The position numbers were made by a program, and so were the translations under genes. Shown here one piece after another: positions 42,756-50,708 of a stretch of DNA of 64,000 nucleotides. Origin of the DNA: Nonomuraea endophytica (GTDB lineage Bacteria; Actinomycetota; Actinomycetes; Streptosporangiales; Streptosporangiaceae); contig NZ_JACHIN010000008.1 of NCBI RefSeq assembly GCF_014203235.1, forward strand, positions 1 through 64,000, given 5' to 3'. Below the pieces are notes generated by a model. It worked only from the letters and a program-made list of their open reading frames with translations, was not told where the DNA came from and searched no databases. The first letter of the stretch is position 1, and every line of letters begins with the position of its first letter.

Positions 42756-42946
42756 ACAACGTTCGCGGCATTTGGGTGGCCATCTTCGCCACCGCCGGCC
42801 TGGTCGTCGCCGCCCTCGCCGGCGCGCTCTTCTGGCTCGGCGGCCTGCACCCCGCCCTGGCGGTAGCCGCGGGCGTGGGGGCAGGGGCCGGTTTCGTGGG
42901 GCTCGCTTTGACGGTGGCCAACTTCGTGATGCGCCCAGAACCCTGA
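42752..42946 (+). CDS. Small two-helix membrane protein, 64 aa
   Basis: Begins MNNVRGIWVAIFATAGLV and has two predicted membrane helices (about 7-30 and 34-58) with Gly/Ala-rich packing. It ends FVMRPEP. ATG 42752 overlaps the stop of the 70-residue gene. Family not recognised; it may act with its partner. Confidence 0.65.
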   Translation: MNNVRGIWVAIFATAGLVVAALAGALFWLGGLHPALAVAAGVGAGAGFVGLALTVANFVMRPEP

Positions 42947-42994
42947 CGCTATGGTGCGCCCTACACCATTTGCCGGAGATCACGCGGAGCGTTC

Positions 42995-43906
42995 GTGCTG
43001 GAGACAAGAGAGCCGGACTGGGCGCATGTGGCCTGGTCCGTGGTCAAGGTCCTGGTCGTCACCACAGCACTGTTCCTGGCCTCAAGCGTGGCGGACCGGG
43101 CGCTGTGGCTGTTCATCGGCTCCAGCCCCGACAGGACCGCCATCGTGTACGGCACCGCCGCCCGCATCGCCAACCCCGACAAACGCCTCCTGCACGGCTG
43201 GAGCGGCGGTTCCTGGCTGCTCGGGCGGACGTACACACTGCAAGGCGAGCCGCGCCGAGCCGGACCCAGCACGGGCCCGACGTACTACGAGATCACGGAG
43301 AACGTGTTCGGCTCCGTCAGCGCTCCCTTCCTCGACGTGCCGTCCGGCAGCGTGGCCGAGGCGATCGGCTTCGTGGAACCGAACTCCGGCCCGGCCCAGA
43401 AGGACCAGGCCAAAGAGATCATCGACGCGCTGCCCCAGACGCTCAAGACGGTCGCCGTCGTGGAGTTCGCCCGCGAGATGACCTCCGCGCAGCTCATCGC
43501 CTTCAACCGCACGCACAAGATCTGCGGCGGCCCCGACGTCTCCTACGTCTACGATCCGTCCTTCGCCGACGACTCCAGCGACCCCGACTCCATGAACGCG
43601 GTCGTCTGGAACCGCGACATGACCCGCCACGACTACATGCCGGAGGTCAGGTACCAGTGCGAGAACGAGCCCGGTCCGGCGCTGCAGGAGTTCCGCAGGT
43701 GGGTGGGGCAGCTCGACGAAGGAGACGACCTCTACGCGTTCGAACTGGACCACGACTGGCTCACGGAGGCGGCCGAGAAGGGCGTCGTCTACGGTCTGTT
43801 CGTCGACGGCTGGAAGCTGAGCGACGTCAGGAGGCTTCTCGACGACCCGCGGGTGAACACGGTCTACCTCACCGACGTCGCCCATGACATCAGCGGAACC
43901 CGTTAA
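42995..43906 (+). CDS. Membrane-anchored hypothetical protein, 303 aa
   Basis: One N-terminal membrane helix (about residues 12-35, VAWSVVKVLVVTTALFLAS), then a large domain expected outside the membrane. It has two cysteines (in HKICGGPDV and RYQCENEPG) that could form a disulfide. No enzyme motif is recognised. GTG 42995 lies 48 bases after the small membrane gene, so it may belong to the same unit. The final 4 bases overlap the convergent DUF4440-like gene. Confidence 0.7.
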   Translation: MLETREPDWAHVAWSVVKVLVVTTALFLASSVADRALWLFIGSSPDRTAIVYGTAARIANPDKRLLHGWSGGSWLLGRTYTLQGEPRRAGPSTGPTYYEITENVFGSVSAPFLDVPSGSVAEAIGFVEPNSGPAQKDQAKEIIDALPQTLKTVAVVEFAREMTSAQLIAFNRTHKICGGPDVSYVYDPSFADDSSDPDSMNAVVWNRDMTRHDYMPEVRYQCENEPGPALQEFRRWVGQLDEGDDLYAFELDHDWLTEAAEKGVVYGLFVDGWKLSDVRRLLDDPRVNTVYLTDVAHDISGTR

Positions 43907-44307
43907 TGGCCGGGAATGCTGATCGGCACCGAGATATGCTCGTGCGTAATCAGCCATTGGCCATTTGACCGCCGGCAACAAACGGTCGATCGCACCCAGA
44001 CCTCACTTTCAAGAGGGATCTTCCGCGTTCCCGAGTCCAGATGCAGCATGTGCGCGAACGCGACGTCCCCGCTCACCGCGACGTTCAGCTCGTGCGTTTC
44101 CAGGCCGATCGGACCTTCGTAGCCGTCGAACCACCGCAGGAAATTACGGCGGACGTCGTCGGTCCCGGCGAACTGCAGCGGTGGAACGACGTCGAAATAA
44201 ACGATGCCGTCGGCGTAGTGCGACATGAGCCGGTCGATGTCCTTTTCCCGGGCGGCCTCGACGCGGCCTTCCAAAAACGCCCTAACCTCGGACTCGCTCG
44301 AAGTCAT
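43903..44307 (-). CDS. NTF2-like family protein (DUF4440/SnoaL type)
   Basis: A 134-residue cone-shaped alpha+beta-barrel protein. The N-terminal helix VRAFLEGRVEAAREKDIDRLMSHY is followed by ADGIVYFDVVPPLQFAG and a C-terminal strand pair ending HEHISVPISI. Members include ketosteroid-isomerase-like enzymes and ligand-binding proteins; the reaction is unknown. ATG 44307 is followed by good codon use. It converges with the membrane-anchored gene and is 144 bases from the divergent RibD-like gene. Confidence 0.85.
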   Translation of the reverse strand: MTSSESEVRAFLEGRVEAAREKDIDRLMSHYADGIVYFDVVPPLQFAGTDDVRRNFLRWFDGYEGPIGLETHELNVAVSGDVAFAHMLHLDSGTRKIPLESEVWVRSTVCCRRSNGQWLITHEHISVPISIPGH

Positions 44308-44451
44308 CTCATCCTCCGTTCAACAACCTGTTGTCAGTACTCCGACGACGCAGCCCTCCGGAACGTCAGGCCGGCGCCAGTAGTTCGACCGATGCGGCCG
44401 GCCGTCCGCGCTTCTAGCGTTCCCGGTGAGCCACAGAACGGAGAACCCGCC

Positions 44452-45006
44452 ATGGGACAGCTCATCGTCCACAACTCCATCAGCGCCAACGGCGCCTTCG
44501 AGGCGCCGTCGCCCGAGGACTGGCTGGTGCTCGACGACGACAGCTCCAACGCCTCACTGGAACAGTTGTGGCTGGCCGACGCGATGCTCCTCGGCCGCAA
44601 GACCTACGAAGGACTGGCCGCCGCCTGGCCACACCTGGCCGACCACCCGGCGATGGGGCGCTACGCCAGCCGTATCAACGCCATGCCGAAGTACGTCGCC
44701 TCACGCACGCTGACCGAGCCGCTGGAGTGGAACGCCAGCCTGATCAAGGGCGAGCTCGGCCAGGCCGTACCCGAGCTGAAGAAGGCGCACAGCGGCAACC
44801 TGATCGTCTCAGGCGCCGGCGGGCTCGTGCACGCTCTCACCCGGCAGGGGCTGGTCGACGAGTTCTGGATCTGGGTCCACCCGGCCCTGTGGGCGACGGG
44901 TCCGCGCTTCTTCGACGGCGTCGGCCCGGTCCGGCTGCAGCTGGTGGCGGCGACGCCGTACCGGTCGGGCGTGGTGTGGCTGCGCTACCGGCCCGCGAGC
45001 GGCTGA
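44452..45006 (+). CDS. Dihydrofolate reductase-like (RibD C-terminal domain) protein
   Basis: A 184-residue NADPH-binding fold of the RibD_C/DHFR-like family. It begins LIVHNSISANGAFEAPSPEDW and has ADAMLLGRKTYEGLAAAWP (the conserved GRKTYE), YVASRTLTEPLEWNASLIKG and SGAGGLVHALTRQGLVDEFW. It is probably a small reductase of unknown substrate and not the housekeeping DHFR. ATG 44452 follows GGAGAA. It lies upstream of the PadR pair but has its own start region. Confidence 0.87.
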   Translation: MGQLIVHNSISANGAFEAPSPEDWLVLDDDSSNASLEQLWLADAMLLGRKTYEGLAAAWPHLADHPAMGRYASRINAMPKYVASRTLTEPLEWNASLIKGELGQAVPELKKAHSGNLIVSGAGGLVHALTRQGLVDEFWIWVHPALWATGPRFFDGVGPVRLQLVAATPYRSGVVWLRYRPASG

Positions 45007-45025
45007 ACCGCGACGACGGCGGCCG

Positions 45026-45056
45026 TTGACCGGGTAACTCTGCATATATAGAGTTA
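45026..45056 (+). promoter_or_regulatory. padR promoter with PadR-type inverted repeat, probably leaderless
   Basis: TTGACC (45026-45031), a 17-base spacer and TAGAGT (45049-45054), with GTG of padR only 7 bases further. A perfect inverted repeat TAACTCT (45035-45041), 8-base spacer, AGAGTTA (45050-45056) spans spacer and -10. The 8-base spacer matches the geometry known for PadR operators. Confidence 0.7.
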
Positions 45057-45061
45057 AGCGC

Positions 45062-45376
45062 GTGACCCGCATGCGACGGCCCTCTCCGCAGACCATGGCG
45101 GTGGTGCTGGCGCTGGCGGAGCAGCCCACCGCCTGGCGTTACGGCTACGAGCTCTGCCGGCAGCTGGACATCAAGCCGGGCTCGATGTACCCGATCCTGA
45201 TGCGGCTGACCGACCGTGGCCTGCTGGAGACCTCCTGGGACACCGACGTCCTCGCCGGCCGGCCACCGCGGCACCTTTACCGGCTGACCGGCTCCGGCCG
45301 GGCCCTGGCCACCGAACTCGCCGCCGAGCCGGCCCCGAGTCCGTTCGGAACGCGCGAGAGGTGGCAGGGCGCATGA
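45062..45376 (+). CDS. PadR family regulator
   Basis: A 104-residue winged-helix protein of the short PadR type. It has helix PQTMAVVLALAEQPTAWRYGYELCRQLD, the recognition region GSMYPILMRLTDRGLLETSW and the wing RPPRHLYRLTGSGRALATEL. It is probably a repressor of itself and the membrane protein that follows, because its start overlaps that gene by 4 bases and a PadR-type inverted repeat covers the promoter. The start is GTG 45062 with no leader. Inducer unknown. Confidence 0.93.
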   Translation: MTRMRRPSPQTMAVVLALAEQPTAWRYGYELCRQLDIKPGSMYPILMRLTDRGLLETSWDTDVLAGRPPRHLYRLTGSGRALATELAAEPAPSPFGTRERWQGA

Positions 45377-46569
45377 AGTGGACCCGGCATGGATTCCTGG
45401 CCGGCGCGGCCGGGGCCGTGGTCGTGGTGTGGGTGGCCGCCTACGCCGTCATCCTGGTGAACTCCGAGCAGCTGCCCGCGCCGGACGCCGCCATCCTCTA
45501 CCTGGTGGGACCGCCCGTGGTGTGGGCGGGCACCGCCGCCCTCGTCCTGCACCACTGGTGGGGCTCGACCCTCGAGCGCATGTCCGTGATGGACCCGCCG
45601 CAGCGGCTGCTCACCACCGCGGTGGCGGCACTGCCGGAACGCCGCCGCGAATGGGGCCTGGCGATGATCGCGGAACTGGCCGGGATCGAGGGGCGTACGG
45701 CGCGGTGGCAGTTCGCGCTCAGCAGCGCGCGGGCCATGTTGTGGCTGCGCCCGGCGGGCGGCTGGCCGGCCCTCGTCCTCACGGCCGCCGCCGCGGTGGC
45801 CGCCGCCGTTGCAGCGGGAACCGCGATGGGCACGCTGGCGCCCGGCCTGACCGTGCTGGCGGCGAGCTTCACCGCGATCGTCGGCGCGATGGCGGTGCTG
45901 ACCGTCGCCCGAGCGCCGCGACTACGGCTCCCGGCGCCGATCGCGACCGCGCTGGTGGTCTCGGGCGTGGCCGCCGCGATCGTCATGACCGTGATCTTCT
46001 TCCGCACCGAACCGGCCGCGGCACAGCACCTGCCGCCAGCCGCGGCGATCTACGTGGCGGCTGTGCTTGCCAGCTGTCTGTGGATCGCTCTGGGGGCACC
46101 GCGGTGGCTGGGAACCGACCGGGCGGCACCCCGCCTGGCCACTGCGGGCGCCGTCGGGTTCGCCGCGTGGTTCCTGGTGGTCAACTTCATGGAGCGCAAC
46201 GAGCCCTCGCCGGTCGTCGCGCTCCTGACCGCGCCCCTGATCGTGGGCGCGCCACTGGCCGCCTTCATCGTGCCCGCGTTCGTGGCCGGGCGTGTCGGCC
46301 GATCCTTCCGTGCGGGCCTGCGGGCCGCGATCTGGACCGTCGCCGCGGCCATCCCGCTCACCTACGCGGTGTGGCTCCCCCAGGGGCTGTCCGGCGGCGT
46401 CTCCCTGGTCGACGAGAGCGGCCTGGCTCCCGTCAGCGCGAACCTGGCCGACGCCCTGACCATCTGCCTCGTCGTCCTCCCCCTGATCGGACTCCCCCTG
46501 GCCGTCTTCGCCGCCGCCCTCGGCGCCCGCCTCCCGTCCTCGGCTGCGGATCCGGGCGACACGCCGTAG
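45373..46569 (+). CDS. PadR-linked polytopic membrane protein, 398 aa
   Basis: About ten to eleven hydrophobic segments. The region after the second helix (HHWWGSTLERMSVMDPPQRLL, then LPERRREWGLAMIAELAGI) is amphipathic and cytoplasmic. The rest is Ala/Val-rich membrane sequence with no transporter signature I recognise. PadR-coupled membrane proteins of this type are common in actinobacteria, without known function. ATG 45373 overlaps the padR stop (ATGA). Confidence 0.75.
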   Translation: MKWTRHGFLAGAAGAVVVVWVAAYAVILVNSEQLPAPDAAILYLVGPPVVWAGTAALVLHHWWGSTLERMSVMDPPQRLLTTAVAALPERRREWGLAMIAELAGIEGRTARWQFALSSARAMLWLRPAGGWPALVLTAAAAVAAAVAAGTAMGTLAPGLTVLAASFTAIVGAMAVLTVARAPRLRLPAPIATALVVSGVAAAIVMTVIFFRTEPAAAQHLPPAAAIYVAAVLASCLWIALGAPRWLGTDRAAPRLATAGAVGFAAWFLVVNFMERNEPSPVVALLTAPLIVGAPLAAFIVPAFVAGRVGRSFRAGLRAAIWTVAAAIPLTYAVWLPQGLSGGVSLVDESGLAPVSANLADALTICLVVLPLIGLPLAVFAAALGARLPSSAADPGDTP

Positions 46570-46584
46570 CACCACCCGGACCCG

Positions 46585-47307
46585 GGGCCATCGGTTAACG
46601 GGGTGGCCGAGTCCGTCCACATCGCCCGGTCCGGCGTGACGACGACCGTGCCGTCCTCGACCACGGTCCGCAGCACCTCGCCCCGCCCCGTCCGGCTCAT
46701 GCAAGGCCGCCTGCCCCGCCGCGTCCCACATGGCGGAGGCGGGCGCGCTGAACACCGTCTTGCCCTCCGCGTCGAGCGCCACCCCGCCGTCCTTGCCCGC
46801 CTTCACCGTGACCCCCGAGTACCTGATGCTCTTCAGCCGACGCGCTATTTGCGCGTCCTTGACCCCCAGGCGCTGCCCGGCGTCGGCCCGCACCCGCAGG
46901 TCGACGCCGGGCAACACCTCGGCGTACGTCGCGATCGACCCGGCCAGGCACGGCCCCGGTATCGGGCCCGGCCAAGTCAGCGCGACCGACTTGCCGCCTT
47001 CCTCCAGCATGCCCGGCGGGGCCTTCTCTCCGCCGGGCAGCGTGAGGCCGACCGCCGCCGCCTTCGGACGCACCAGGCCATCGGCGTGCCGTACCAGCGT
47101 GGTGTCGACGCCCGTCCATCCCCAGCGCGCCCTCGACCCGGACGGGGACCGCGCTCAATGTCGCGGTCATCGTTCCGTCCGGCTGCTCGTGGACGATGGG
47201 CGTCTCGGTCCTTTCGGCGGTACGGCTTCCGCCCCAGAAACCGGCACCAGAGCCGCGACAAGGGCCAACACCACCATGACCACAGAACGCCATAGCCATG
47301 GGTGCAT
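46585..47307 (-). pseudogene. Frameshifted remnant of a large secreted LamG/RHS-type protein
   Basis: A clean signal peptide begins at ATG 47307 (MHPWLWRSVVMVVLALVAAL). After about 30 codons similarity jumps frame to TETPIVHEQPDGTMTATLS, jumps again near 47120 to WTGVDTTLVRHADGLVRPKA and VLPGVDLRVRADAGQ up to ASAMWD. A last frame gives VLRTVVEDGTVVVTPDRAMW. Together these follow the N-terminal region of big actinobacterial secreted LamG/RHS proteins. At least three frame changes and loss of everything downstream make it a dead gene. Confidence 0.7.
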
Positions 47308-47373
47308 GCGATCAAACTAAGCGGCGCCGGACTGTCCTCTCGAGATCTTTCACGCTGGCCTTAAAGACGCACT

Positions 47374-47751
47374 ATGCAGCGCGACATCGAACGCGAACTG
47401 CTCCCGATGGCCGAAACACTCGGTCTCGGCGTCACCGCCTGGAGCCCCGTGGCCGGCGGCGTACTGTCCGGCAAATGCACCCGCCAGAACGGGCCGACGG
47501 CCAGCACCCGGGTCACCACTGACTCCCTCTCCGCCCATGACCACACCGTCGCCCACGTCATCCAGAAGTCGCCGACGACCTCGGCGCGCGCGGCGCCGAC
47601 CAGCTCCGCGACAACCTCGCCGCCCTCGACCTCACCCTGCCACCCGACAGCAGCGCCCGGCTGGAGCACACCACCGGCTTCCCAGCCGACTTCATCGCCC
47701 AGACCTCCTCATGGTCTTCGGCTCGGCACTGGTCGACGCGGCCATCGAATA
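47374..47751 (+). pseudogene. Aldo/keto reductase fragment
   Basis: The first frame reads RDIERELLPMAETLGLGVTA then WSPVAGGVLSGKCTRQNGPT, typical of the second half of an aldo/keto reductase. After VIQK the frame shifts to VADDLGA, joins directly to ADQLRDNLAALDLTLPPDS with about 40-45 residues missing, and a further shift gives WVFGSALVDAAIE and a stop. The N-terminal two-thirds (cofactor barrel, catalytic Tyr/Lys) are gone. It lies next to the secreted-protein remnant. Confidence 0.7.
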
Positions 47752-48060
47752 GGGCGCCTATCCCCCGGAGAGGGCCCAGAATGGTGAGCCGCTGCGGGCA
47801 CTCTGGGCATCCGCAGCACGATCAAGCACCGTAGATCTGAGCAGAGACAACCCTCAACTGCCAGCCAATTGCTGACCATAGGTCTGCTGCTCCCGCCAAA
47901 TGCTGGCGTGAATTGCTTGAGCGCTGGCTGCCAGAGCTAGCAGGTGACCACCGCAGTCACGGCAGCAATGGGACGCGGCCCCGCCCAGCCGCTGCCCGCC
48001 TGCACAAAGGCCGTATTCGCGGCCCGCTCTTCGTCACACCACACGCTGTGCGGTGCATGG
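47752..48060. other. Gene-free stretch after the pseudogenes
   Basis: No supportable gene. One hairpin (GCTGCGG 47791-47797 with CCGCAGC 47811-47817) and a lower-GC patch around 47860-47945 are the only structure seen. Confidence 0.5.
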
Positions 48061-48474
48061 CTACTTCACGGGTTCCTGAAGCCGCTCGAACCAATCGAAG
48101 ATCGACCGCTTGTACCCTTCGGGCATCGGCAGGTCGGCGATCTCGTCTTCGCGGAACATGCCGACTTCCTTGTGCTCGTGGTTGAGGACTGGGGCGGCGT
48201 CGGTGTCGATCGTGGCGCCGTACGTCACGATCAGCACGTCCACGCCCTCACGGATGTGGTACTGCCACGAGTCGAGGATTGGGCCGACCGTGGCCTTCCA
48301 GCCGGCCTCCTCGCTGATCTCCTGCGCGAGCCTGGCCGGCGGGTCCTCGCCCAGTTCCAGTTTTCCGCCGGGCAATTCCCATTCATCGCGTTCATTGCGA
48401 AGGAGTAGAACCCGTCCGTCTCGGATGATTACTCCTTTTACCGACACGGGGAAAGCGTGAGGGCGGTAAGTCAT
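48061..48474 (-). CDS. NUDIX hydrolase
   Basis: A 137-residue NUDIX fold that hydrolyses a nucleoside diphosphate linked to another group. The Nudix box reads GGKLELGEDPPARLAQE then ISEEAGW. It matches G-x5-E-x7-RE-U-xEExGU except that the Arg is Gln; the metal-binding Glu residues are kept, so activity is still likely. The N-terminus PVSVKGVIIRDGRVLLLRNERDEWELP is typical. Substrate unknown. It stands 49 bases downstream of the DUF397 gene on the same strand. Confidence 0.9.
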   Translation of the reverse strand: MTYRPHAFPVSVKGVIIRDGRVLLLRNERDEWELPGGKLELGEDPPARLAQEISEEAGWKATVGPILDSWQYHIREGVDVLIVTYGATIDTDAAPVLNHEHKEVGMFREDEIADLPMPEGYKRSIFDWFERLQEPVK

Positions 48475-48523
48475 TGATGGGGACCTTCCGAGTGCCAGGG
48501 CTTGCCAACCTGAGAACAGGTAT

Positions 48524-48853
48524 TCAGACGTCGAACTCGTGCTTGTCGACGCCGTCCCAGAATGCCACCCACTCGCCGTCGGTGAAGGTCAGCGCGGGGC
48601 CGTCAGGGTTTCCGCTCTTGCGCAGGGAGACCATGCCGGCAAGGTCGGTGGCGACGTTCATGCCCGGCCCGTCGCCATCCAGGAACCCCGCCCACTCCTC
48701 GTCGGTGAAGACCAGTGCTGGGCCATCCGGGTCCTTGCTGTCGCGGACTGCGACGATGCCAGGGAGATTCGTGGCGACTTCCACGCATTGCCCGTTGTCG
48801 CCGCTGGCCGTGGCCTTTCTCCATGCGGCGTCGTCGAGATTCACCCGGTCCAT
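48524..48853 (-). CDS. Tandem DUF397 protein
   Basis: A 109-residue protein with two DUF397 domains (about 5-60, VEVATNLPGIVAVRDSKDPDG with FTDEEWAGFLDG; about 62-105, MNVATDLAGMVSLRKSGNPDG with FTDGEWVAFWDG). DUF397 proteins usually pair with an HTH/Scr1-type regulator in a toxin-antitoxin-like arrangement. Here the partner's C-terminus overlaps by 13 bases, but its DNA-binding half is gone. The protein may thus be an orphan. The acidic composition is normal for the family. Confidence 0.88.
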   Translation of the reverse strand: MDRVNLDDAAWRKATASGDNGQCVEVATNLPGIVAVRDSKDPDGPALVFTDEEWAGFLDGDGPGMNVATDLAGMVSLRKSGNPDGPALTFTDGEWVAFWDGVDKHEFDV

Positions 48854-49089
48854 TTCCTGATCGCATCCTCTATCGCCTTGTGGGTGACGCTTTTCGGTTG
48901 CGCGTTCACTCTGATGCTGTCATATCTCTGTTTGATGCGTGCCACGGCGTCGTGGTCGGCTGTCACCTGGCCGGACAAGACCGAGTCCGCGGAGACCACT
49001 TCGGAACCGTCACGCAAGCGCGCCAACGCGAATGCGCTCATCATGCCAAGCACACTACCTGCGGCAAAAGGCGCGAAGATCTTCGACAC
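48841..49089 (-). pseudogene. Truncated Scr1/DUF5753-type regulator (C-terminal part only)
   Basis: 82 residues that align with the end of DUF5753 regulators: VVSADSVLSGQVTADHDAV, then ARIKQRYDSIRVNAQPKSV and a terminal AIEDAIRKWTG. Full proteins are about 280 residues with an N-terminal XRE helix-turn-helix; about 200 residues are missing and nothing resembling them is found upstream. An ATG at 49089 keeps the frame open, so a short product could still be made. The 13-base overlap with the DUF397 gene is the usual arrangement. Confidence 0.65.
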
Positions 49090-49292
49090 TGCTAGTGGCG
49101 GTTGGTGCGCGATCTGGCCGATGCTGTTGCGCCGTCAGAGCGGACTGTCGAACGCCCGATGTGGTGCGACCCTTGATGAGCTCACAAGGCACTTGGAGTC
49201 CGAGGTGCGTCTTCAAGCGATTCCGCGGGCAACACTTCGAGGCGTGAAGCCACCTTGCCGGAACCTGGCATACCTGGGCCAAGCCCCTGGAG

Positions 49293-49463
49293 GAACGCGC
49301 GCGGAGCGAAGCGGAGCACCATCTGCCGGGGTGGGCTCCAACTGCTTAACCACTTAGCTGGGCAACGGGCGGGCCTTAAAAAGACGGTCCGAGCGCAGCG
49401 AGGTCCTACAGGAGTCGGGGCTGGCCCCCGACTGGAAGAACGCGCGGAGCGAAGCGAAGCACC
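49293..49463. repeat. Direct repeat pair and hairpin in the gap before zur
   Basis: GAACGCGCGCGGAGCGAAGC at 49293 and GAACGCGCGGAGCGAAGC at 49438 are near-identical, each followed by (G/A)AGCACC. Between them AGTCGGGG (49413-49420) pairs with CCCCGACT (49426-49433), a likely terminator for zur. The rest of 49090-49470 holds no gene. Confidence 0.6.
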
Positions 49464-49470
49464 TTGCTTT

Positions 49471-49845
49471 TCAGGCTGAGCACCCAGCGCAGGTCCCGAA
49501 TACCTCGACCGTATGGGTGATCTCGGTGAAGCCGTGCTCGCTACCTACCGCCTCCGCCCACCGTTCCACCGCCGGCCCGGCCACCTCAACCGTCCGCCCG
49601 CACCGCCGGCACACCAGGTGGTGGTGATGGTCGTCAGTCGCGCAAGCCCGGTAAACGGACTCCCCATCGTCGGTACGCAACACATCGACCTTGCCCCCAT
49701 CGGCCAACGCCTGAAGGGCCCGGTAAACAGTAGTGAGGCCGATCTTGGCCCCATCCTGCCGCATCTCGGCGTAGACGTCCTGCGCGCTGCGGAACCCTTC
49801 GCTGCGCCGCAGCGTGTCGTGAACGGCATCGCGTCTGGTCGTCAT
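49471..49845 (-). CDS. zur: Fur family regulator, zinc uptake regulator Zur
   Basis: A 124-residue Fur-family metalloregulator, on the short side. The N-terminal winged helix (RSAQDVYAEMRQDGAKIGLTTVYRALQAL) is followed by the metal-sensing part DDHHHHLVCRRCGRTVEV and the C-terminal CAGC, the two Cys pairs that hold structural zinc. It lies in the zinc ABC operon and overlaps znuB by 4 bases. It should repress the operon through the box at 52424-52438 when zinc is ample. Confidence 0.95.
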   Translation of the reverse strand: MTTRRDAVHDTLRRSEGFRSAQDVYAEMRQDGAKIGLTTVYRALQALADGGKVDVLRTDDGESVYRACATDDHHHHLVCRRCGRTVEVAGPAVERWAEAVGSEHGFTEITHTVEVFGTCAGCSA

Positions 49846-50675
49846 GTGGTCTCCTGTGGTCGGCCTCGCCGTACGAACTTACCGACCCCGAGGGCCAGCA
49901 CGAAGCCGGCGAGCGCGAGTAGGACGATCGAGGCTCCCGGCGGCACTTTCGGCGAGAGGGTGGACACGAGCAGCCCGCCTACCGCCGCCACCATCCCGAA
50001 CACCGTCGCCAGCCCCATCGTCGCCTTGAACCCCCTGGTCAGCTGCTGGCTCGTGGCGACCGGGATCACCATGAGCGCGCTGACGAGCAGCAGCCCCACC
50101 ACCCGCATGGCGATGACGACGGTCAGCGCCGCGGTCACGGCGATCAGCAGGCTGAGGAACCGCACAGGCAGCCCGCTCGCCTTCGCCACCTCCTCATCCT
50201 GGCAGAGCACGAACAACTCTCTCCCGAAGAACCCCACGACCGCCAGCACCGCGACCGCGAGCCCGCCGATGATCCAGATGTCCTGGCGGGTGACGCTGGC
50301 GATGGCGCCGAACAGGAAGGAGTTGAGTTTGGCGTTGCTGCCGCCGGGCGCGATGGCCATGAGCATGACGCCGCCGGCGATGCCGCCGTAGAAGAGCAGG
50401 GCAAGGGCGACGTCGCCGCTGGTACGCCCGCGTGCCCGTACCAGCTCGATGGCGATGGCGCCGGCGACGGAGACGAGCACGGCGGTGAGCACCGGCGCCG
50501 TGTCGGTCAGGAAGCCGAGGGCGACGCCGGTCAGCGCGACGTGGCCGATGCCGTCGCCGAGCAGGGCGAGGCGGCGCTGCACGATGAACGTGCCGACGGC
50601 GGGCGCGCACAGGCCCACCAGCAGGGCGGCGATGAGGGCGAGCTGGAAGAACTCCCTCTGCAGAAGGTCGCTCAC
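49842..50675 (-). CDS. znuB: Zinc ABC transporter permease ZnuB
   Basis: A 277-residue ABC-3 type permease with eight or nine membrane helices (FFQLALIAALLVGLCAPAVGTF, GDGIGHVALTGVALG, IWIIGGLAVAVLAVVGFFG, VVGLLLVSALMVIPVAT). Carries zinc across the membrane with ZnuC and ZnuA. GTG 50675 (SDLLQREFFQLA) is preferred; TTG 50690 is in frame but adds a short unconserved stretch. It follows znuC by 33 bases and overlaps zur by 4. Confidence 0.94.
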   Translation of the reverse strand: MSDLLQREFFQLALIAALLVGLCAPAVGTFIVQRRLALLGDGIGHVALTGVALGFLTDTAPVLTAVLVSVAGAIAIELVRARGRTSGDVALALLFYGGIAGGVMLMAIAPGGSNAKLNSFLFGAIASVTRQDIWIIGGLAVAVLAVVGFFGRELFVLCQDEEVAKASGLPVRFLSLLIAVTAALTVVIAMRVVGLLLVSALMVIPVATSQQLTRGFKATMGLATVFGMVAAVGGLLVSTLSPKVPPGASIVLLALAGFVLALGVGKFVRRGRPQETT

Positions 50676-50708
50676 GGGTGCACTTGCCAATCGGTCGGGG
50701 GTGGGCGG

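Noticed and set aside
42278-42850. Minus-strand 190-codon frame opposite the two small genes
   Set aside because: Shadow of the coupled plus-strand pair; no motif, and it overlaps the CCGGA array.
45922-47073. Minus-strand 383-codon frame as an intact gene
   Set aside because: Only its first 130 or so codons match the LamG/RHS-type N-terminus; the rest is antisense to the PadR-linked membrane protein. Treated as part of the pseudogene.
49255-49479. Short plus-strand frame before zur
   Set aside because: It consists of the local direct repeats and a hairpin and has no recognisable protein features.
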